NCBI GenBank assembly: GCA_030066455.1
Contig: JASJBQ010000333.1
Location: 1 to 5,113 of the forward strand
Direction of reading: 5' to 3'
Length of the DNA stretch: 5,113 bases
Source of the DNA: Desulfobacterales bacterium
GTDB lineage: Bacteria > Desulfobacterota > Desulfobacteria > Desulfobacterales > UBA5852
Shown here: one piece after another, positions 1 through 5,113 of the stretch
Layout of the letters: each line of letters starts with the position of its first letter
Numbering within the stretch: the stretch's first letter is position 1
The notes under the pieces: model-generated
What the model saw: the letters and a program-made list of their open reading frames with translations, nothing else
What the model was told of the DNA's origin: nothing
Database searches by the model: none
Program-made: the position numbers and the translations under genes

Positions 1-1253
1 GCCAGGCTGATCATGGCCATGGCGCGTTCTTCCATGTTCTTGCCGAACAGGTTGACGGCGCCGAATTCGCTGACCACGTGGGAAACGTAGCCGCGCGGAA
101 TGACCACCGAACCGGTTTCCAGCGCGGTGACGATGCGACTGGTGCGGCCGTTACCGCTGAGGGCCGGCACCAGGATGATCAGGCGCCCTTCGCGGGCCAT
201 ATGGGCGCCCATGGCGAAGTCCAGCATACCGGTCACGCCCGAGAAATGGTTCTGGGGCAGGGCATCGGCCAGGATCTGGCCGGTGAGGTCGATGGTGCCG
301 GCTTCAAAGATGGATGTCATCCGGTGGTGGCGGGCAATCACCGTCGGGTTGTTGACAAAATCGGAGGGTCTGAATTCCACGGCCGGGTTGTCGTTCAGGG
401 CCGCATAAAGGTTCTTCGTGCCGATGGCGCTTCCGGCCACGCTCTTGCCGTGATTGATGGCCTTGTACTTGTTGGTGACGACGCCCCGAAACGCCAGATC
501 GAGGATTTCGTCGGTCAGAATTTCGGTGTGGATCCCGAGATCGTTTTTTTCCATCAGAGCGTGGGCTACAGGTTGCGAGGCCGTTCCCAGGCCGAGGTGC
601 AGGGTGGCGCCGTCTTCCACCAGGCCCGCCGCCAGGCGGGCCAGCGGTTCGGCGGCATCGTAGACGTTCAGCGGGTAGGCGCTGTGAAGGGCCTCCTCTT
701 CTTCGACAACCGCGTCCACCTCATCGATGTGGATAAACCCCTGACCGGGGACACGGGGCATTTGCGGGTTGACCTGGACGATAACTTTGGCCGCCGACTG
801 CGCGGCCGCGAGGGTGACGTCGACGGATATCCCCAGGTTCATCCAGCCGTAGGCATCCGGCGGCGTTACCTGAACGAGCGCCAGATCCAGCGGCAGGTGC
901 CCTTCGCTGAAGATGCGCGGGACGGCCGAGAGCGGCATGGGGGCGATGAAACGCTGGTTGGCTTGAAGACTGCGGGTCTGCCCGGAGCCCAGATAGATGG
1001 AGCGCACATTGAAGAGGCGATCCTGGCTTTCCTCGGCCATCATGGCCACAAGGGAGCTTTCGAGGCTGAGCAAGCGCACGACTTCCAGGTCGGAAAGACC
1101 CTCGGCCAGATCCAGGAGGGTGTTGACCAGGTGTTGCGGTTCACCGCATCCGGAGCCGATGAACACCCGCTGTCCGGGACGCAGGCCGGCCATGGCTTCG
1201 GCGGCCGTTTTTTTGAGTTGCGCGTACCGTGCGCTGTGGTTCCTGTCTGTCAT
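1..1253 (-). CDS. Acetyl-CoA hydrolase / CoA-transferase family protein (4-hydroxybutyrate CoA-transferase-like), C-terminus cut by window edge
   Basis: Reading the minus strand from ATG 1253 gives 417 complete codons with no stop. The protein begins MTDRNHSARYAQLKK. An N-terminal domain carries GQRVFIGSGCGEP (about residues 27-39) and VNPQMPR (161-167). The C-terminal domain has a glycine-rich GLG (221-223), then GIHTE with Glu244 as the likely catalytic glutamate that forms the acyl-CoA thioester intermediate in this family. It ends with a well-conserved EFGAVNLFGK (396-405). Family members move CoA between acyl-CoA and a free acid such as acetate, or hydrolyse the thioester, in the cytoplasm; the substrate cannot be read from sequence. 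Single-domain relatives are about 430 residues, so only a short tail may be missing, although some delta-proteobacterial relatives carry an additional C-terminal GNAT domain. The start is secure: an in-frame TAA lies at 1274-1272, no other start codon lies between, and GGAAG sits 6 bases upstream. Confidence 0.93.
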   Translation of the reverse strand, partial: MTDRNHSARYAQLKKTAAEAMAGLRPGQRVFIGSGCGEPQHLVNTLLDLAEGLSDLEVVRLLSLESSLVAMMAEESQDRLFNVRSIYLGSGQTRSLQANQRFIAPMPLSAVPRIFSEGHLPLDLALVQVTPPDAYGWMNLGISVDVTLAAAQSAAKVIVQVNPQMPRVPGQGFIHIDEVDAVVEEEEALHSAYPLNVYDAAEPLARLAAGLVEDGATLHLGLGTASQPVAHALMEKNDLGIHTEILTDEILDLAFRGVVTNKYKAINHGKSVAGSAIGTKNLYAALNDNPAVEFRPSDFVNNPTVIARHHRMTSIFEAGTIDLTGQILADALPQNHFSGVTGMLDFAMGAHMAREGRLIILVPALSGNGRTSRIVTALETGSVVIPRGYVSHVVSEFGAVNLFGKNMEERAMAMISL

Positions 1254-1740
1254 CCCGTGCTTCCAACGCTTTTAGGTTGACGGTCGTACGGCTGCCGGGC
1301 ATTCAGGCCGAAACCGGTATGGTGGGCCGGCAATCTATCTGGCGTTGCCGGGCGTTTCCGTTACGGCGTCCGGGTTTCCACACGTCGTGCGATCAACTGG
1401 TGTCATGGCAACATCCGGCCGTTCGACGACCCGGGGGGGCATTGGGGATTTTGCCTGCGTCGGCTGGTGCCTCGCACCCGGACCCCGACGACACAGTACA
1501 TCCCGTGCTGCGAGGTTGCCGCCGGCGGCGAAAGAACCGCTGGGAGAGACCACCGCCGGCATGTCGGCCTCATTTGCCCTCGATCTCGCTCGCGCCTGAA
1601 TCCTACATGTCTGACTTTATGCTTTGAACCAAATTTAGGGTAAATATCTCTTGTTTAGGGCTGAGATTGTATTGAAACCAATTTGAAAGGCCTTTACAGG
1701 CATGGAAAGATCGACCTGTGTCATACCGAAACCATGACAA
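1254..1740. other. Divergent intergenic region, left part; no supported gene
   Basis: This is the upstream region of the minus-strand CoA-transferase. The first 350 bases are GC-rich and open in several frames, but the translations are arginine/proline-rich, lack recognisable motifs and have no convincing ribosome binding site, so I do not call a gene. It contains a 7-bp inverted repeat at 1327-1351 and a perfect 12-bp GC palindrome at 1518-1529 (GCCGCCGGCGGC). From about 1600 the base composition becomes clearly AT-richer, with TTTAGGG occurring twice on the plus strand (1634-1640 and 1654-1660, 20 bases apart). No strong promoter for the minus-strand gene could be singled out. Confidence 0.6.
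1327..1351. promoter_or_regulatory. Inverted repeat upstream of the CoA-transferase gene; candidate operator or leader hairpin
   Basis: CCGGCAA (1327-1333) and TTGCCGG (1345-1351) form a perfect 7-bp inverted repeat with an 11-base centre. It ends about 74 bases upstream of the CoA-transferase ATG, a usual place for an operator or a hairpin in the 5' leader. Only the symmetry is seen; no regulator or transcription start is identified. In DNA of this GC content a chance occurrence is quite possible. Confidence 0.3.
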
Positions 1741-1950
1741 GTGGCCGGCGCTGGGGTTTTGGGTGCCTGGTTGCGGCGGATGAGTCGCCGTCCCCAAATA
1801 TTATTGGTCTTTGGCGGCTTGGGATCTTTAAGCCGCGGGCCAAAGCCTCCCAATTCAGTAAGCCCGAGCGAGCGGCTGAAGCACGTGCGGCTGCATTGAT
1901 GAAGATAATAAGGCTTTCGCCGGCGGCAGACAAGCCATAATTCGGGTTAT
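1741..1950. repeat. Hairpin-rich intergenic block of unknown nature
   Basis: Several self-complementary segments follow one another. CGGCG 1774-1778 pairs with CGCCG 1786-1790 over a 7-base loop, and may be extended by TTTGGG 1758-1763 with CCCAAA 1793-1798. A longer interrupted stem follows at 1803-1854. Then come GCACGTGC (palindrome, 1881-1888), GGCTT 1912-1916 with AAGCC 1932-1936, and AGCCCGA 1861-1867 with TCGGGTT 1942-1948 (one G-T pair). Such a run could be an intergenic repeat element, a MITE-like remnant or a structured RNA. The minus strand is open for 79 codons here, but its mixed third positions and lack of motifs argue against a gene. No direct terminal repeats or target duplications were recognised. 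Confidence 0.35.
1803..1854. repeat. Long interrupted inverted repeat (hairpin)
   Basis: The left arm reads ATTGG (1803-1807), one unpaired T, then CTTTGGCGGCTT (1809-1820). The right arm reads AAGCC (1830-1834), a 4-base bulge GCGG, GCCAAAG (1839-1845), a 4-base bulge CCTC, then CCAAT (1850-1854). This gives 17 Watson-Crick pairs around a 9-base loop (1821-1829). No T-run follows on either strand, so it is not a typical intrinsic terminator. Its length makes it the strongest single structure in the intergenic region. Confidence 0.5.
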
Positions 1951-1953
1951 ACC

Positions 1954-1980
1954 TTGACATTCAGCCAATTATCATATCTT
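1954..1980 (+). promoter_or_regulatory. Candidate sigma70-type promoter for the pagL-like gene
   Basis: A perfect TTGACA (-35) lies at 1954-1959. The best -10 candidates are TATCTT at 1975-1980 (15-base spacer, slightly short) or TCTTTT at 1977-1982 (17-base spacer, weak match). The stretch from 1960 to 1990 is AT-rich, as expected for a promoter. It lies about 70-95 bases upstream of the ATG at 2051, leaving room for a short leader. The -35 is convincing; the -10 assignment is uncertain. Confidence 0.45.
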
Positions 1981-2050
1981 TTAACATAACCACATCTTGC
2001 AGCGGCTATCGATAATACTCAAGCAGTCACCACGGTTCGGAGAGTAGCGT

Positions 2051-2602
2051 ATGAAGTTGGGTGCAGTCTGTGTTCATTTGGTTGCGGGTCTCTTCGTGTT
2101 GATTACCCTGATCTTGCTGCCGGCCATTCCAGGCTGGGCCTCGGACCACACCAATTGGGAAGTCGGCGCCCAGGCCGGCCCCAGCTTCAATGACAAGGAT
2201 GCATCCTTCGGACAGTACGAGGCGCTCCTGAATTACAAACTGCCCTGGCGTTGGGACCTGGACCCGATAAGTCTGGGTATGCGCGTGATCAGCACGTTGG
2301 GTTCACTTCACGGCGGCGGCGACGTCGGCGCCATCGGCTCGCTGGGGTTGGGCTTTGTTTTCGGCGATGGTCATGACTTTAATTTGCGCATCGGTTCGGC
2401 CGCAACCTTCATGACCGAAGACAAATACGGCAATGAGGATCTCGGCACGCATTTCCAATTTACCAGCCACATCGGGGTGACCTACAGGTTCTGGAACGAG
2501 TTGAGCGCGCGCTGCCGCGTGCAGCACATGTCCAACGCCGGTCTTTCCGACGAGAATCCCGGCGTCAACATCATTATGTTCGGTCTGCACTACGCCTTTT
2601 GA
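2051..2602 (+). CDS. PagL-like lipid A 3-O-deacylase / acyloxyacyl hydrolase family outer-membrane protein
   Basis: A 183-residue secreted protein. Residues 1-30 are a signal peptide: Lys2, a long hydrophobic core (about 8-27), and a likely cleavage after GWA (28-30). The mature part alternates polar and hydrophobic residues in short glycine-rich strands and ends in FGLHYAF, a C-terminal aromatic typical of outer-membrane beta-barrels. The decisive motif is QHMSNAGLS (158-166). It matches the H-x-S-N active-site strand of PagL, with His159 and Ser161 as the predicted catalytic pair; the third, acidic residue is less clear (Glu168 is nearby). PagL removes the 3-O-linked acyl chain of lipid A in the outer leaflet, altering endotoxicity and membrane packing. 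The length fits the family. GGAG at 2039-2042 lies 8 bases before the ATG. The gene is followed after 97 bases by Mla transport genes on the same strand. Activity on lipid A is inferred from the family. Confidence 0.82.
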   Translation: MKLGAVCVHLVAGLFVLITLILLPAIPGWASDHTNWEVGAQAGPSFNDKDASFGQYEALLNYKLPWRWDLDPISLGMRVISTLGSLHGGGDVGAIGSLGLGFVFGDGHDFNLRIGSAATFMTEDKYGNEDLGTHFQFTSHIGVTYRFWNELSARCRVQHMSNAGLSDENPGVNIIMFGLHYAF

Positions 2603-2619
2603 GTGGCGGTAACCGTCGT

Positions 2620-2651
2620 CGGCAGTTATGTGATCCGGGGAGAGACTGCCG
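2620..2651 (+). other. Hairpin between the pagL-like gene and mlaE
   Basis: CGGCAGT (2620-2626) and ACTGCCG (2645-2651) are perfectly complementary across an 18-base loop. There is no following T-run, so it is not a standard intrinsic terminator. It may stabilise the 3' end of the upstream message or lower read-through into the transporter genes. Confidence 0.35.
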
Positions 2652-2699
2652 CTTGCACGCCACATTCATCGACCCTGTCGCCTGGTATCTGGATCTGTT

Positions 2700-3842
2700 A
2701 TGGAATCGTCTGCGGAAAAGCCTGAATTTCATTGCCAGCGACCGTCGCGCGAAGTTGTCGCCATCGCGTTTTCCGGCGCCTGGGTGATGGATGCCGACAT
2801 TCCCGCTTTTGGGCCGATCCCGGAGACGCTCGGGGATGCAGCCCGGACGCAGCGGCTGGTTTTCGAAACCCCCCATTTGGCGCGCTGGGACAGCCAGTTT
2901 CTGACCTTCCTTCTAAAGATCCACCAGTACTGTCAAAAGCAGAACATCATTTTCGATCCCGACGGTTTACCCCACGGCGTGCGGCGTATGCTTCAACTGG
3001 CCACCGCCGTGCCCGAGCGCCAGGGTGCCCGCCGCGAGGTGGTGCGCGACAGCATGCTGATTCGTGCCGGCCGGGCGGGTACGGCCGCCTGGGCATCCCT
3101 TGTGGACACCTTGCGATTTACCGGCGAAATGGCCACGGGATATGTTCGTTTGTTCACCGGCCGAACCCGCTTCCCCTGGCGTGATTTCTGGGTTCTGCTG
3201 CAGAATTGCGGATCGCAGGCCCTGCCCATCGTTTCGCTGATCAGCGTCCTGGTGGGGTTGATCATGGCTTTCGTCGGGGCCGTGCAGCTCAGGATGTTCG
3301 GGGCCCAGATCTTTGTGGCCAACCTGGTGGGACTGGCCATGGCGCGGGAAATGGCCGCCATGATGACCGCGGTGATCATGGCCGGGCGCACCGGGGCCGC
3401 CTTTGCGGCGCAGCTGGGAACGATGCAGGTCAACGAGGAAATCGACGCCCTGGTGACGATGGGGATTTCCCCGATCGATTACCTGGTGCTGCCGCGCGCA
3501 CTGGCCCTCGTGGTGATGATGCCGCTGTTGTGCCTGTACGCCAACCTCATGGGCATCCTGGGGGGTGTCATCGTGGGCACCGGGTTGCTTGATTTGCCCT
3601 TGAAACAGTTTTTGGTCCAGCTCCAGGGGGCCGTGGCCTTGAGCGATTTTCTCGTGGGCATCGTCAAAAGTGCGGTCTTTGGCGTGATCGTGGCCATGGC
3701 CGGCTGCCTGCGGGGCATGCAATGCGGCCGCAGTGCCACGGCCGTCGGCGCGGCGGCCACATCGGCGGTGGTGACGGCCATCGTGCATATCATCGTTGCC
3801 GACGCCGTCATCACGGTAATCTGCGACATTATTGGCGTGTGA
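2700..3842 (+). CDS. mlaE: MlaE-family phospholipid ABC transporter permease with N-terminal STAS (MlaB-like) domain
   Basis: A 380-residue inner-membrane protein. Residues about 18-105 form a STAS-like domain (REVVAIAFSGAW; LARWDSQFLTFLL; DPDGLPHGVRRML); Ser65 in the WDS turn sits about where MlaB has its functional threonine. The MlaE permease domain follows (about 125-380) with hydrophobic segments near 174-196, 203-226, 262-297, 312-336 and 345-378. Its hallmark is AGRTGAAFAAQLGTM followed by NEEIDALVTMGI (228-256), the conserved cytoplasmic loop of the family. MlaE forms the membrane channel of the Mla system, moving phospholipids between the inner membrane and MCE proteins; the fused STAS domain probably does the job of separate MlaB. 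ATG 2700 is the first start after an in-frame TGA at 2631-2633, and the next Met (residue 30) would break the STAS domain. The ribosome binding site is weak (GGA, 6 bases upstream). The ATPase gene follows after 139 bases. Confidence 0.93.
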   Translation: MESSAEKPEFHCQRPSREVVAIAFSGAWVMDADIPAFGPIPETLGDAARTQRLVFETPHLARWDSQFLTFLLKIHQYCQKQNIIFDPDGLPHGVRRMLQLATAVPERQGARREVVRDSMLIRAGRAGTAAWASLVDTLRFTGEMATGYVRLFTGRTRFPWRDFWVLLQNCGSQALPIVSLISVLVGLIMAFVGAVQLRMFGAQIFVANLVGLAMAREMAAMMTAVIMAGRTGAAFAAQLGTMQVNEEIDALVTMGISPIDYLVLPRALALVVMMPLLCLYANLMGILGGVIVGTGLLDLPLKQFLVQLQGAVALSDFLVGIVKSAVFGVIVAMAGCLRGMQCGRSATAVGAAATSAVVTAIVHIIVADAVITVICDIIGV

Positions 3843-3981
3843 GATGCCATACCCGTGCGGGAGGACCTCAAGAACGGTGGCCCGCGCGTTGAGACCCCTG
3901 GTCGCGGTGCGCGGTGTCGGCGTCTACCCGTGAAGCGCGGCGGGCAATCCCGCCTTGGAGCAAACATGAAGGGGCGATTCA
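3843..3981 (+). other. 139-base gap between mlaE and mlaF with hairpin
   Basis: This is unusually long for neighbouring subunits of one ABC transporter. It holds a strong short hairpin: GGCGGG (3939-3944), loop CAAT, CCCGCC (3949-3954), with no T-run after it, and a smaller CCC-GTGC-GGG at 3852-3861. A 29-codon frame (3844-3933) starts just after the mlaE stop but lacks a ribosome binding site and recognisable features. A 7-codon frame starting at ATG 3966 ends at 3989, overlapping the mlaF start. I call neither a gene. Confidence 0.5.
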
Positions 3982-4758
3982 ATGCCTGAACCCGATGCCC
4001 ACATCGTGGTTGAAAACCTCACCATGGCCTACGGGGATTTCGTGATCCAGCGTGACCTCGATTTCACCATCCATCGCGGGGACATTTTTATCGTCATGGG
4101 AGGCAGCGGCTGTGGCAAGAGCACGCTGATGCGCATTCTCATCGGGTTGAAAGCACCGGCGGTCGGTCGGGTCATGTACGGCGATGTCAGTTTCTGGGAG
4201 GCCGCGCCGGATGTCCGTGACAACCTCATGCGGCGCATGGGCGTGCTCTATCAGAGCGGCGCCCTCTGGAGTTCGATGACCCTGGCCGAGAATGTGGCCC
4301 TGGCCCTGGAGGAGTACACGTCGCTCACGCCCGGCGACATCCGGGAAATCGTCTCCCTCAAGCTGGCGTTGGTGGGCTTGGCGGGATTCGAGGATTTTTA
4401 TCCAGCGGAAATCAGCGGGGGCATGCGCAAACGGGCGGGTTTGGCGCGGGCCATGGCGTTGGACCCTGAAATTCTGTTTTTCGACGAGCCTTCGGCCGGG
4501 CTCGATCCCATCAGCGCCAAGCTGCTGGACGACCTGATCCTCGAAATCCGCGACAGCCTGGGCGCCACCATTGTGGTCGTGACCCACGAACTGGCCAGCA
4601 TTTTCGACATCGGCAACAATTCCGTGTTTCTGGACCCGGAAACCAAGACCATGATCGCCGCCGGACACCCGAAACGCCTGCTGCAGGAATCGCAGGATCC
4701 CCGCGTGGTGCGGTTTCTGACCCGGGGAGAAAAAGGCGCGGAGGAACAGGCGGCCTGA
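3982..4758 (+). CDS. mlaF: MlaF-family phospholipid ABC transporter ATP-binding protein
   Basis: A 258-residue cytoplasmic ATPase with the full ABC motif set: Walker A GGSGCGKST (40-48), Q-loop Gln91 in LYQSGAL, signature ISGGMRKRAGLARA (144-157; SGGM rather than SGGQ is typical of MlaF), Walker B ILFFDEP with Asp168 and Glu169, D-loop SAGLDP (171-176) and switch His202. The length fits MlaF (about 260-270). It would power phospholipid movement through the MlaE permease encoded immediately upstream, as a dimer on its cytoplasmic face. The start is well set: an in-frame TGA at 3967-3969 precedes ATG 3982, and GAAGGGG lies about 7 bases upstream, a much stronger site than that of mlaE. The MCE gene begins 37 bases after the stop. 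The glutamate- and alanine-rich tail (249-258) has no known role. Confidence 0.95.
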   Translation: MPEPDAHIVVENLTMAYGDFVIQRDLDFTIHRGDIFIVMGGSGCGKSTLMRILIGLKAPAVGRVMYGDVSFWEAAPDVRDNLMRRMGVLYQSGALWSSMTLAENVALALEEYTSLTPGDIREIVSLKLALVGLAGFEDFYPAEISGGMRKRAGLARAMALDPEILFFDEPSAGLDPISAKLLDDLILEIRDSLGATIVVVTHELASIFDIGNNSVFLDPETKTMIAAGHPKRLLQESQDPRVVRFLTRGEKGAEEQAA

Positions 4759-4795
4759 TGAACCCGCGGGGCCATTCTATCGGTGGAGCAAAGCT

Positions 4796-5113
4796 ATGAG
4801 CAAAAAAGCGAATACAGCCATGATCGGGGCGTTCGTCATCGGGGGGGCCATCCTTGCGGTGGTGGGCATCCTGGCCTTCGGCTCCGGGGCGCTTTTCAAG
4901 AGGACGGATGATTTCGTCCTGTACTTCGAGGGGGATCTCACCGGTTTGACCGTGGGCTCCCCGGTGGTCTTCCAGGGGGTGCCGGTGGGGCAAGTCAAAA
5001 CCATCAGCGTCGTCTATGAAAGCGCAGCCAAAACGTTCCATATCCCAGTGGTCATCGAGACGGATCCGGCTCGTTTTCACGAGATCAATCCCCAGGGCAC
5101 CGAGGTCCAGCAT
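4796..5113 (+). CDS. mlaD: MlaD/MCE-domain phospholipid-binding protein, N-terminal part, cut by window edge
   Basis: 106 codons are present and open to the right edge. MSKKANTAMIGAFVIGG begins a short cytoplasmic tail and a single membrane helix (about residues 9-30) that anchors the protein in the inner membrane. The MCE domain starts at about residue 38: DDFVLYFEGDLTGLTVGSPV, then VFQGVPVGQVKTI (58-70), the conserved opening strands of the family. MCE proteins form hexameric rings in the periplasm that pass lipids from the permease towards the outer membrane. GGAG (4785-4788) lies 7 bases before the ATG, and the start gives a normal N-terminus. Whether there is one MCE domain (MlaD-like) or several (PqiB-like) cannot be seen; the position right after mlaE and mlaF favours the MlaD type. 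Confidence 0.9.
   Translation, partial: MSKKANTAMIGAFVIGGAILAVVGILAFGSGALFKRTDDFVLYFEGDLTGLTVGSPVVFQGVPVGQVKTISVVYESAAKTFHIPVVIETDPARFHEINPQGTEVQH

Noticed and set aside
78..1280. 400-codon open frame on the plus strand
   Set aside because: It is the antisense shadow of the CoA-transferase gene. The minus-strand translation has clear family motifs, while this one has none and is Gly/His/Asp/Gln-rich, as expected from the complement of GC-rich codons.
1229..1627. 132-codon plus-strand frame and nearby overlapping frames (1345-1599, and 1335-1562 on the minus strand)
   Set aside because: Arg/Pro-rich translations without motifs or ribosome binding sites in GC-rich DNA where open frames arise by chance; no frame shows family similarity that I recognise.
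1721..1960. 79-codon minus-strand frame with a helix-like stretch (INAAARASAARSG)
   Set aside because: Lies over the hairpin-rich block, third codon positions are mixed unlike the real genes here, and it has no recognised domain. Kept only as part of the unexplained block.
2620..2651. Intrinsic terminator after the pagL-like gene
   Set aside because: The 7-bp stem has an 18-base loop and no T-run, so I list it only as a hairpin.
2967..3788. 273-codon minus-strand frame rich in His and Gln
   Set aside because: Antisense shadow of the MlaE permease gene; low-complexity composition and no domain.
3979..4668. 229-codon minus-strand frame
   Set aside because: Antisense shadow of the MlaF ATPase gene, whose full ABC motif set fixes the coding strand.
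4758..4799. 13-codon frame starting at an ATG that overlaps the mlaF stop
   Set aside because: Out of frame with the MCE gene and very short; the MCE start at 4796 with its own GGAG explains the arrangement.
4511..5113. 200-codon minus-strand frame open at the right edge
   Set aside because: Overlaps the 3' part of mlaF and the start of the MCE gene; no recognisable protein features.
1..5113. CRISPR array, tRNA, rRNA, insertion sequence or toxin-antitoxin pair
   Set aside because: No regularly spaced direct repeats, cloverleaf-like segment, transposase motif or paired small genes were seen on either strand.

Overview
The window looks like chromosomal DNA of a GC-rich Gram-negative bacterium. 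The proteins resemble those of Desulfobacterota (Desulfobacterales-type sulfate reducers). This taxonomic guess rests on remembered protein style: a STAS-fused MlaE, the E-F-D gene order, a PagL-like deacylase and an acetyl-CoA hydrolase/transferase family enzyme. No ribosomal or other marker gene is present. Two genes for outer-membrane functions (a lipid A deacylase-like barrel and an Mla-type transporter) support a diderm envelope containing LPS.

Layout. Positions 1-1253 (minus strand) encode most of an acetyl-CoA hydrolase / CoA-transferase family protein whose C-terminus runs off the left edge. Positions 1254-2050 form a 797-base divergent intergenic region. It holds no convincing gene but has several inverted repeats, an AT-richer stretch and a good sigma70-like -35 element. 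From 2051 everything reads rightward: a PagL-like outer-membrane lipid A 3-O-deacylase (2051-2602), a STAS-MlaE permease (2700-3842), an MlaF-type ATPase (3982-4758) and the N-terminal 106 residues of an MlaD/MCE-domain protein (4796 to the right edge).

How the genes fit together. MlaE, MlaF and the MCE protein are three core parts of an ABC-type phospholipid transport system linking the inner and outer membranes. The STAS domain at the front of MlaE probably replaces the separate MlaB subunit. The PagL-like enzyme would remodel lipid A in the outer leaflet of the outer membrane. Its position directly upstream on the same strand, with a 97-base gap and no clear terminator, raises the possibility of one envelope-homeostasis transcription unit. 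The CoA-transferase is divergently transcribed and has no obvious functional link to the rest.

Nothing here is clearly a new system. The items most worth checking are the structured intergenic block at about 1750-1950, the pairing of PagL with Mla, and the unusually long, hairpin-containing 139-base gap between the permease and ATPase genes.
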